Shown: positions 7,518 to 14,003 of the stretch, one piece after another
Position numbering within the stretch: position 1 is the first letter of the stretch
Layout: the number at the start of each line of letters is the position of its first letter
NCBI GenBank assembly: GCA_024682455.1
Contig: JAIKZF010000052.1
Span: forward strand, 1-36,241
Source: Ruminiclostridium sp.
GTDB taxonomy: Bacteria; Bacillota; Clostridia; Oscillospirales; Ruminococcaceae
Reading direction: 5' to 3'
DNA: 36,241 nt
Program-made: the position numbers and the translations under genes
The notes under the pieces: generated by a model
What the model was told of the DNA's origin: nothing
Seen by the model: the letters and a program-made list of their open reading frames with translations, nothing else
Databases searched by the model: none

Positions 7518-8008
7518 AGTTCGACTACTGCCCGAAATGCGGCGATAAGCTCGTTCCAAAGCTCATAGGCGACGAGGGAGACGTTCCGTTCTGCGAAAAA
7601 TGCGGACGGCCGTTCTTCCCGTTCTCATATCCGTGCGTGATATGCCTGTGCATAGCCGAGGACGGCGAAGTGCTGCTGATAAAGCAGAGCTACGGCATAA
7701 GCCGCTATGTGTGCGTCGCGGGCTACATAAAGGCCGGCGAGAGCGCCGAGGAATGTGCGCGCCGCGAGATCGCGGAGGAGACCGGGCTTGAGATGCTGTC
7801 GGCGGAGTTCCTGTACAGCAGGTACTACGAAAAGCACGACAATCTGATGCTCGCTTTCGCGTGCAGGGTGCGCAGAGCCGGGACTAAGCTCTCCGGTGAG
7901 GTGAGCGAGGCGGCGTGGTTCACGCCCGAGGCCGCCGAAAAGGCGCTGTTCGAGGGCGCTTACGGCATTGATATGCTTCATAAATGGCAGGAGCGGAACG
8001 CACAATGA
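7514..8008 (+). CDS. Zinc-ribbon NUDIX hydrolase, NudC-like
   Basis: This 164-residue protein has an N-terminal zinc ribbon (CPKCG...CEKCGRPFFP, residues 6-34) followed by a NUDIX fold. The NUDIX box fits Gx5Ex7REUxEExGU exactly (GYIKAGES at ~75, REIAEETGL at ~89). Ribbon and order match NudC-type NAD(H)/capped-RNA pyrophosphatases, but the protein is short and lacks the NudC N-terminal domain and SQPWPFP signature. The equivalent place reads SRYYEKHDNLMLAF. Substrate is therefore open: NADH, a capped RNA or another nucleoside diphosphate derivative. It starts with GTG overlapping the lysA stop. Confidence 0.88.
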   Translation: MKFDYCPKCGDKLVPKLIGDEGDVPFCEKCGRPFFPFSYPCVICLCIAEDGEVLLIKQSYGISRYVCVAGYIKAGESAEECARREIAEETGLEMLSAEFLYSRYYEKHDNLMLAFACRVRRAGTKLSGEVSEAAWFTPEAAEKALFEGAYGIDMLHKWQERNAQ

Positions 8009-8667
8009 GAATGAGAAAGAAAAAGCACCTTGACGAGCGGCTCGCGGCGTGTGAGGCGGTATGCCTCGGCTGGCTGCCCGACGGAATACACGAGGGCGGA
8101 GCCGGGAGGCTCGACCCGGCGGAGGTGTTCGGAGTCGGCAGGCCTCTGCGGCTGGAGATAGGCTGCGGCAAGGGAAAATTCGCGAATACGATAGCCGCCC
8201 GCGATACTGACGCGGATTTCATAGCGGTGGAGCAGTCTCCGAACGTCATCGTAATGGCAATGGAGCAGACTGTTGCCGCCGGGCTGACGAATCTGCGCTA
8301 TCTTATGGGGAATGCCGGATATCTCCTCAAGGTCCTGCCGCCCCGCTGCGTCGAACGCATCTATCTGAATTTCAGCTGCCCCTACCCGAAGAGCCGCTAT
8401 GCGAAGCACCGTCTGACAAGTCCGCTGTTTCTGGATATCTACAAAGAGCTCCTGACTGCGGACGGCGTTATTATACAAAAGACCGACAATGAGGGGTTCT
8501 TTGACTACTCGCTGGAGCAGTACGCCGCAAACGGCTTCACGGTTCGTTTCGTTACGCGTGATCTGCATAACAGCGCCGTCACCGGGAATATTATTACCGA
8601 ATACGAGCAGCGCTTTCTCGATCTCGGGCAGCCGATATATTACGCGGAAGCCGTGCGGTCGGAATAA
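8005..8667 (+). CDS. trmB: tRNA (guanine-N7-)-methyltransferase TrmB, with altered catalytic motif
   Basis: The 220-residue SAM-dependent enzyme normally makes m7G46 in the tRNA variable loop. LEIGCGKGKFANTIA is the SAM site (~50-65), VEQSPNVIVMA follows, and IYLNFSCPYPKSRYAKHRLT occupies the catalytic motif, which usually reads NFSDPWPKKRHxKRRLT. The C-terminal TEYEQRF is normal. I start at the ATG that overlaps the NUDIX stop (ATGA), giving the usual MRMRKKK opening; an upstream ATG at 7984 would add 7 residues. Cys125, Tyr132 and His135 stand where Asp, His and Arg are found in studied homologues. Confidence 0.88.
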   Translation: MRMRKKKHLDERLAACEAVCLGWLPDGIHEGGAGRLDPAEVFGVGRPLRLEIGCGKGKFANTIAARDTDADFIAVEQSPNVIVMAMEQTVAAGLTNLRYLMGNAGYLLKVLPPRCVERIYLNFSCPYPKSRYAKHRLTSPLFLDIYKELLTADGVIIQKTDNEGFFDYSLEQYAANGFTVRFVTRDLHNSAVTGNIITEYEQRFLDLGQPIYYAEAVRSE

Positions 8668-8693
8668 AAATTATAAAATGTTAACAAAAAGCC

Positions 8694-8722
8694 TTTACAA
8701 AATGAAAAAAATATTGTATAAT
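8694..8722 (+). promoter_or_regulatory. Sigma-A promoter of the YtxH-like gene
   Basis: TTTACA (8694-8699) and TATAAT (8717-8722) are 17 bases apart. The predicted start near 8729 leaves a 65-base leader. Confidence 0.8.
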
Positions 8723-8793
8723 AAAATATATGGAAATTCAGACGGCAGTTTCGTTTTACTCCGTCAGTCAAAAACCGAAAGGAATGAATAATA

Positions 8794-9495
8794 ATGGGCA
8801 AATTAACAGCACTCATCAGCATCGCGGCACTCGCGGGACTCGGCTACTACATCGGCAAGAGAGTCATCGAGAAGCGCAACGCGGAGGAGGAAGAAAGAGC
8901 GGCACGCGTTTATGAGGACGATTCCGAATTCTACGCGGAGGAGCACCACAGCACGCCGAAGGAAAAGCTCCAGAGAGCTTCGCTGTTCGCTGTCGGCGCT
9001 ATCAAGACCGGCACAGAGAAGTTCAAGGAAGGCATCGACGACATAATCAACAACGATATGATCTCCAAGGGCGAAAAGACGCTTGAGGACACCAAGACCT
9101 TCGCTGCCGAGAAGAAGGAGCAGGCCGTTGAGTTCGCGAAGAATACCGCCGAAAATGTAAAGGGCGGCATCGAGAACATCAAGAACAAGGTCACCGGCAA
9201 GGCGGATGAAGCTGCTGACGGCGTATCGGATCTTGCTGAGGCTATCGAGCAGGACGTCGACGACCTCGTTGACAAGGCTGTTGACGGCACGGATATCGCG
9301 GCGACAGAGCCCGAGCCGATCGTTGAACAGATCAGTGAGGCTGCGGAGAACGCGTCCGACGCGATAGAGGAGGCTGCCGAGGCAGTCAGCGAGAAGGCCG
9401 AAGAGGTCGCTGACGATATAAACGATATCACTTTCGGCTCCGGAGACTCGGATTCCGTTGAGACCTTCGATTTCAGCAATCCCGAGCAGCTCTGA
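8794..9495 (+). CDS. YtxH/LEA-like alanine-glutamate-rich amphipathic protein
   Basis: The 233-residue protein has a short N-terminal hydrophobic segment with a glycine-rich turn (LTALISIAALAGLGYYIGKR, 4-23), as in YtxH-like proteins. A long Ala/Glu/Lys/Asp-rich helical region with 11-residue LEA-like periodicity follows (AAEKKEQAVEFAKNTAENVK and similar), then an acidic tail. It is probably membrane-anchored by its N-terminus with the helical part in the cytoplasm. YtxH-like proteins are linked to general stress in Bacillus, but no molecular role is known here. AAAGGA precedes the ATG by 11 bases. It has its own promoter and terminator, so it is monocistronic. Confidence 0.8.
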   Translation: MGKLTALISIAALAGLGYYIGKRVIEKRNAEEEERAARVYEDDSEFYAEEHHSTPKEKLQRASLFAVGAIKTGTEKFKEGIDDIINNDMISKGEKTLEDTKTFAAEKKEQAVEFAKNTAENVKGGIENIKNKVTGKADEAADGVSDLAEAIEQDVDDLVDKAVDGTDIAATEPEPIVEQISEAAENASDAIEEAAEAVSEKAEEVADDINDITFGSGDSDSVETFDFSNPEQL

Positions 9496-9526
9496 GTTTT
9501 TACGACATGATCAATATGTAAGTATT

Positions 9527-9560
9527 TCTGCTCCTTTTTCACAAAAGGAGCAGATTTAAT
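9527..9560 (+). terminator. Rho-independent terminator after the YtxH-like gene
   Basis: A 12-bp perfect stem (9527-9538 with 9543-9554) and a TCAC loop are followed by TTTAAT. The symmetric A/T arms could stop transcription from either side. Confidence 0.8.
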
Positions 9561-9598
9561 GCTGGAAAAAACAGTATAAGATATAATGCAGGAACGGT

Positions 9599-11950
9599 AT
9601 GGATACTTTGAAGAACGCGGCGGTGGGAACCACCGTCAGGATAGAAAAGATAAATGGCGAGGGCGCGCTCAGGCGGCATTTTCTCGATATGGGGCTTATA
9701 CCCGGGACCGAGGTAACGGTCATAAAGTACGCTCCCATGGGCGACCCGGTCAGCCTGTCGGTGCGCGGGTATGAGCTGACTCTTCGCGTCGACGACGCGG
9801 CGAATATAGACGTGTCCCCCGTTGAGGGACGCCGCGTAAGAGGCAGCGTAAGGGAAGAGAAAAAGAAAAAGACGAGCCACCCCGGCCTCGGCGAGGGCGG
9901 AAAGTTCCACCTGCGCGGGGACGGCGACCCTCTGCCCGCGGGTACGGTAATGAAATTCGCGCTGGTCGGGAACCAGAACAGCGGCAAGACTACGCTGTTC
10001 AACCGGCTTACCGGCTCGAAGCAGCACGTCGGGAACTTCCCCGGCGTCACCGTCGACCGCAAGGACGGTCCTATCAAAGGCAGACCCGATACTGTCGTGA
10101 CCGATCTGCCCGGGATATATTCCATGTCGCCCTATACCAGCGAGGAGATCGTTTCCCGTAGCTTCGTGCTTGAGGAAAAGCCCCACGCCATTATAAACAT
10201 CGTGGACGCGACGAACATCGAGCGAAACCTGTACCTCACAATGCAGCTCTTAGAGCTGGATATCCCCATGGTCATCGCGCTGAATATGATGGACGAACTG
10301 ACTGCGAACGGCGGAAGCGTCGATATCAACGCCATGGAGGAAATGCTCGGAGTCCCCGTCGTACCGATCTCGGCGGCGAAAAACAGCGGCATCGAGGAGC
10401 TGATCGACCACGCGATACATGTCGCGCATTATCAGGAAAAGCCTCTGCCGCGCGATTTCTGCGGCAAGGACGAGAACGGCGGCGCGGTGCACCGCTGTCT
10501 GCACGGCATAAGACATCTTATCGAGGATCACGCGGAGAAGGCGGGGCTTCCGCCGCGCTTTGCCGCCGGAAAGGCAGCCGAGGGCGACGAGCTCATGCTC
10601 GCGCAGCTCTCGCTCGACGGGAATGAGCTGGAAATGCTTAAGCACATCACAGAGCAGACGGAGACCGAGCGCGGTCTGGATATCTGCGCTGCGATAGCCG
10701 ATATGAGGTTCGGCTACATAGAGGAGCTCTGCCGAAAGACCGTCATAAAGCCTACCGAGAGCCGCGAGCATATCCGCAGCAGGCGTATAGACCGCGTACT
10801 TACCGGAAAATGGACGGCGATACCCATGTTCATACTGATTATGGGAGCGGTGTTCTTCCTTACCTTCAATGTGATCGGAGCGTGGCTCCAGGAGCTGCTC
10901 GAAACGGGCATCGACGCGCTTATCGCCGCGGCTGACAGCGCCTTTGAGAGCGCCGAGGTCAACGGCACTATTCGCAGCCTTATCATCGAGGGAATATTCG
11001 GCGGAGTCGGCAGCGTGCTGAGCTTCCTGCCGATAATCGTGACCCTGTTCTTCTTCCTGTCGATGCTGGAGGACAGCGGCTATGTGGCGCGCGTGGCGTT
11101 CTTCATGGATAAGCTTTTGCGCAAGCTCGGGCTTTCCGGGCGCAGCATAGTGCCGCTGCTGATAGGCTTCGGCTGCACCGTGCCTGCGGTCATGGCGACG
11201 CGTACTCTGCCGAGTGACCGCGACCGCAAGATGACCGTGCTGCTGACGCCTTTCATGAGCTGCACCGCGAAGGTGCCGATCTACGCGTTCTTCACGGCGG
11301 CGTTCTTCCCGGAGTACGGCTGGCTCGTTATGACGGGGCTTTATATGCTGGGCATACTGTTCGGCATTCTCGGAGCACTGCTCTACAAGAGCACACTTTT
11401 CCGCGGCGAACCTGTCCCGTTCGTTATGGAGCTGCCCAATTACCGTCTGCCGGGAGTGCGCAACGTTGCGCAGCTCCTGTGGGAGAAAGCGAAGGACTTC
11501 CTCCAGCGCGCGTTCTCGGTGATACTGGTAGCGTCGGTGCTGGTATGGCTCCTGAAAAATTTCAGCCTGCGTATGGATCCCGTGACGGATCCCGCAGACA
11601 GCATACTGGCTCTGGCTGCGGGACTCGCGGTGCCGCTGCTGACGCCTGTGGGACTGGGCGACTGGCGCATAGGAGTAGCTCTGCTGAGCGGCTTCATGGC
11701 GAAGGAGAGCGTGGTCTCCGTTCTGGAGATGCTTTACGGCAGCGACATCGCGTCGGCTATGACGCCTCTGACGGCGGGCTGTTTGCTGGTATTCTCGCTG
11801 CTGTACACGCCCTGCGTGGCGGCGATAGCCTCTGTGCGCCGCGAGCTCGGCGTGAAGTGGGCTGCCGCGCTTGTGGTATGGCAGTGCGCGGTCGCGTGGT
11901 GCGCGACTCTGCTGATGCGCGGAGTGTTTATTCTGCTGGGGGTGGGATAA
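9599..11950 (+). CDS. feoB: Fused FeoA-FeoB ferrous iron transporter
   Basis: The 783-residue protein carries iron(II) across the cytoplasmic membrane. Residues ~1-75 are an FeoA SH3-like domain (VGTTVRIEKINGEGALRRHF...GLIPGTEVTVIKYAPMGDP). A Lys-rich linker (~83-95) leads to the FeoB G domain with GNQNSGKTT (~124, G1), DLPGIYS (G3) and NMMD (G4), then a helical GDI-type spacer. Residues ~400-783 are polytopic with the two Gate repeats (GSVLSFLPIIVTLFFFLSML...LIGFGCTVPAVMATRTL). FeoA and FeoB are usually separate; here the fusion fixes them 1:1. The ATG has a modest AGGA site. The Cys-rich partner gene overlaps its stop by one base. Confidence 0.94.
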   Translation: MDTLKNAAVGTTVRIEKINGEGALRRHFLDMGLIPGTEVTVIKYAPMGDPVSLSVRGYELTLRVDDAANIDVSPVEGRRVRGSVREEKKKKTSHPGLGEGGKFHLRGDGDPLPAGTVMKFALVGNQNSGKTTLFNRLTGSKQHVGNFPGVTVDRKDGPIKGRPDTVVTDLPGIYSMSPYTSEEIVSRSFVLEEKPHAIINIVDATNIERNLYLTMQLLELDIPMVIALNMMDELTANGGSVDINAMEEMLGVPVVPISAAKNSGIEELIDHAIHVAHYQEKPLPRDFCGKDENGGAVHRCLHGIRHLIEDHAEKAGLPPRFAAGKAAEGDELMLAQLSLDGNELEMLKHITEQTETERGLDICAAIADMRFGYIEELCRKTVIKPTESREHIRSRRIDRVLTGKWTAIPMFILIMGAVFFLTFNVIGAWLQELLETGIDALIAAADSAFESAEVNGTIRSLIIEGIFGGVGSVLSFLPIIVTLFFFLSMLEDSGYVARVAFFMDKLLRKLGLSGRSIVPLLIGFGCTVPAVMATRTLPSDRDRKMTVLLTPFMSCTAKVPIYAFFTAAFFPEYGWLVMTGLYMLGILFGILGALLYKSTLFRGEPVPFVMELPNYRLPGVRNVAQLLWEKAKDFLQRAFSVILVASVLVWLLKNFSLRMDPVTDPADSILALAAGLAVPLLTPVGLGDWRIGVALLSGFMAKESVVSVLEMLYGSDIASAMTPLTAGCLLVFSLLYTPCVAAIASVRRELGVKWAAALVVWQCAVAWCATLLMRGVFILLGVG

Positions 11951-12084
11951 TGAATATCGTAGATATCATACTTGTCATATCTGTCGCCGCGGCTGTGACC
12001 GGAGCGGTCATTGCCGCGGTTCGCTGGAGAAAGAAAGGTTCCTGCTGCGGTGACTGCTCGGAGTGCCGCCGCAGGTGCCGCTGA
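11950..12084 (+). CDS. FeoB-associated Cys-rich membrane protein
   Basis: A 44-residue peptide with one N-terminal TM helix (IVDIILVISVAAAVTGAVIA), a basic stop-transfer (VRWRKK) and a Cys-rich tail (SCCGDCSECRRRCR, five Cys). This is the layout of the small FeoB-associated family found after feoB in Firmicutes. The tail probably faces the cytoplasm and may bind iron on its way from the channel, which is inference. Its ATG overlaps the feoAB stop (TAATG), so it is translationally coupled. The following terminator closes the operon. Confidence 0.85.
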   Translation: MNIVDIILVISVAAAVTGAVIAAVRWRKKGSCCGDCSECRRRCR

Positions 12085-12093
12085 TACACCGAT

Positions 12094-12120
12094 GACTGCT
12101 CGTGACGGGCAGTCTTTTTT
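12094..12120 (+). terminator. Rho-independent terminator of the feoAB operon
   Basis: An 8-bp stem with one G-U pair (12094-12101 with 12107-12114) and a 5-base loop are followed by TTTTTT. Confidence 0.85.
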
Positions 12121-12187
12121 ATTATAGGTTTTCTACACATATTCGCCGGAAATTTTATATAAATTATCAAATATGCCTATAATTCTA

Positions 12188-12216
12188 TTGACAAAACGGT
12201 CGTAAAATGCTATTAT
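12188..12216 (+). promoter_or_regulatory. Strong sigma-A promoter of the FHA/PP2C/kinase cluster
   Basis: TTGACA (12188-12193) and TATTAT (12211-12216) are 17 bases apart, in an AT-rich stretch just past the feoAB terminator. The predicted start near 12223 leaves a ~150-base leader before the first FHA gene. It is the only clear promoter seen before the nine-gene run, whose internal gaps are short. Confidence 0.82.
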
Positions 12217-12226
12217 AAGGTATAAC

Positions 12227-12245
12227 AATTGTGACGGAATTGTGA
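12227..12245 (+). promoter_or_regulatory. Direct repeats AATTGTGA, possible operator
   Basis: AATTGTGA occurs at 12227-12234 and 12238-12245, one helical turn apart (11 bases), just downstream of the predicted transcript start. Regulators often bind same-face repeats in this position. The rest of the leader (12246-12373) shows no recognised riboswitch. Confidence 0.4.
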
Positions 12246-12373
12246 AAACTCTGCTTTGCACGGAAAGCTTTATCGGGGGCTGAATTGCCTGCCTCTTTAA
12301 CGCTTTATTGCGGCAGAAATGTTTCGCCCGGCCGGCACTTTGAATAGAAACAGGAGCTCAGGAGGTTATTATT

Positions 12374-13072
12374 ATGGGCTATACGACTTGTCCCAACGGT
12401 CATCTTTACGATCCGGAACAGTATGCGAGCTGTCCGCATTGCAACGGGGGAAGCAATATGATCGACTTTACGGGAGGCGGCTATCCGCAGGGTACTATCG
12501 CTCCCGGAAGCTTTGGCGGTGACTATCCGCAGGGTACCGTAGCGCCGAACGGCTTCGGCGGAGGCGGTGTTCAGAACGAAAAGATAATGGGCACGCATGC
12601 CGACCCGTCCGCGGGCTTCAATCCCGACGAGGTCAACAAGACCGTTGCTCCGAGTGATTACAGCGGCGGTCCCTCAAAGACGATAGCCGTGTTCGAGGCC
12701 GAGCAGGGCTTCGTCCCCGTAGTCGGCTGGCTCGTCTGCACCGAGGGAAACAAGGAGGAGAAGGGCAAAAGCTTCAACCTCCTGTCCAAGAGAAACAAGA
12801 TAGGCAGAGACAGAGAGTCCGATGTCCGCATTACCGGCGACAACGCTATCTCGGGCTATAACGCGAGCATTGCCTTCGACGAGGAGGAGTGCTCCTTCAC
12901 GCTGATCCCCAGCGATACCGCGAACAACGTCCGCATCAACGGCAAGGCCGTATATGTCCCGACGACTATCGTGGCTTACGACGAGATACGCCTCGGAGTT
13001 ACCCACCTTGTCTTCGTTCCGTTCTGCAGCGAGCGTTTCTCGTGGGGCAAAAAGGCGGAGGATAAGGTATGA
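12374..13072 (+). CDS. Zinc-ribbon FHA-domain protein (possible GarA-like kinase substrate)
   Basis: The 232-residue cytoplasmic protein begins with a zinc-ribbon-like CPNGHLYDPEQYASCPHC (6-23), followed by two copies of a YPQGT(I/V)AP Gly-rich motif. Residues ~115-225 form an FHA domain (NKIGRDRESDVRI...NVRINGKAVYV), which reads phosphothreonine in partner proteins. GR is present, but the usual SxxH reads SGYN, so phosphopeptide binding may be altered. Threonines in KTVAP (T90) and KTIAVFE (T103) just before the domain are placed like the phospho-acceptors of GarA/OdhI-type proteins, by inference. An AGGAGG site precedes the ATG. It overlaps the PP2C gene by ATGA. Confidence 0.88.
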   Translation: MGYTTCPNGHLYDPEQYASCPHCNGGSNMIDFTGGGYPQGTIAPGSFGGDYPQGTVAPNGFGGGGVQNEKIMGTHADPSAGFNPDEVNKTVAPSDYSGGPSKTIAVFEAEQGFVPVVGWLVCTEGNKEEKGKSFNLLSKRNKIGRDRESDVRITGDNAISGYNASIAFDEEECSFTLIPSDTANNVRINGKAVYVPTTIVAYDEIRLGVTHLVFVPFCSERFSWGKKAEDKV

Positions 13073-13902
13073 ACCCTTATCCGAACAGCGGTACATACCC
13101 CGTTCCCGGAGAACAGGACATGATGCCGACGGTGGAGATCAGACCGTTCACCTACCAGATATCGAACCTGCAGGGTATCGGTACCTGTGAGAGGCAGGAG
13201 GATTCCTTCGGCTTCGTGAATGCGCTCGACGACGAGAAGATAAGCCGCCGGGGACTTCTCGCGGTGCTTGCCGACGGAATGGGAGGCATGAGCGGAGGTA
13301 AGCTTGCCAGCGAGACCACCGTTGCCACCATGCGCGGGGACTTCGAGGAATTCGATATGTCCGGGGATATACCCCGTCAGCTCTGCTCCGCCGCCGCAAA
13401 GGCGGACGACATCGTTTTCGGGCAGCTCGCGGGGAAGGGCGGAAGCACGCTCATTGCCTGCCTGTTCTATCGTGAAAAGCTTTATTTCGTCAGCGCGGGC
13501 GACAGCTTCCTCTACCTGATGAGAAACGGCAGCCTGTACCGTATCAACGCCGAGCATAACGTGCTCCACCGCAAGTTTGAGGACAGGATAGCCGACAAGG
13601 ATATATCCCTTCGCAGCATAACGAACGAGCGCGAGAACCGTGCCGTGACCAGGTACATAGGCTGCGGCAAGCTGCGGGATCCCGACAGGTTCGTGAGACC
13701 GCTCCCGCTGTATGTCGGCGATATAGTAATGCTGTGCTCCGACGGTGTGGCGAATGTCCTGCCGCCCGAGCGCATAGTCGAGGCTCTGGAGAGCCCGTCG
13801 GTCGATGAGATGTGCCGAATGATGAACGCGGAGATCTCCGACAATCCCACAGGTCAATACCGCGACAACTACACAGCTCTGCTAATCAGATGCGCGTACT
13901 GA
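13069..13902 (+). CDS. PP2C-family Ser/Thr protein phosphatase (first)
   Basis: The 277-residue cytoplasmic phosphatase of the PPM/PP2C class removes phosphate from Ser/Thr residues using bound Mn/Mg. Metal-site motifs are CERQEDSFG (~44-51), LADGMGGMSGG (~70-80), SAGDSFLYL, MLCSDGVANVL and RDNYTALL near the end. GDSR is altered to GDSF, a small departure. The start overlaps the FHA gene, so the two proteins are probably made in fixed proportion. It is the likely antagonist of the three kinases encoded downstream. No membrane segment is seen, so it acts from the cytoplasm. A second, diverged PP2C lies at 15637-16362. Confidence 0.92.
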   Translation: MNPYPNSGTYPVPGEQDMMPTVEIRPFTYQISNLQGIGTCERQEDSFGFVNALDDEKISRRGLLAVLADGMGGMSGGKLASETTVATMRGDFEEFDMSGDIPRQLCSAAAKADDIVFGQLAGKGGSTLIACLFYREKLYFVSAGDSFLYLMRNGSLYRINAEHNVLHRKFEDRIADKDISLRSITNERENRAVTRYIGCGKLRDPDRFVRPLPLYVGDIVMLCSDGVANVLPPERIVEALESPSVDEMCRMMNAEISDNPTGQYRDNYTALLIRCAY

Positions 13903-13983
13903 GCGCGGTCCGATAACCGGCTGCGGAACGTATGGACCGCACAGCCGGCGGAACGAATCAATTTGAAAGGAGTTGCACCCCGT

Positions 13984-14001
13984 ATGAGGGTGCGGATCTG
14001 A
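13984..14001 (+). other. Possible five-codon leader peptide before the protease gene
   Basis: The reading frame MRVRI-stop has its ATG 11 bases after an AAAGGAG site (13966-13972) and its TGA ends 2 bases before the ATG of the protease gene, which lacks a good site of its own. This arrangement would let ribosomes finishing the leader restart at 14004. Confidence 0.35.
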
Positions 14002-14003
14002 TT

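Noticed and set aside
9582-9587. TATAAT upstream of feoAB considered as its promoter
   Set aside because: There is no acceptable -35 at 16-18 bases, and the transcript would start only about 5 bases before the ATG.
13932-14003. Upstream in-frame start for the protease-FHA gene
   Set aside because: It would bury the signal peptide behind 24 polar residues and has no ribosome binding site.
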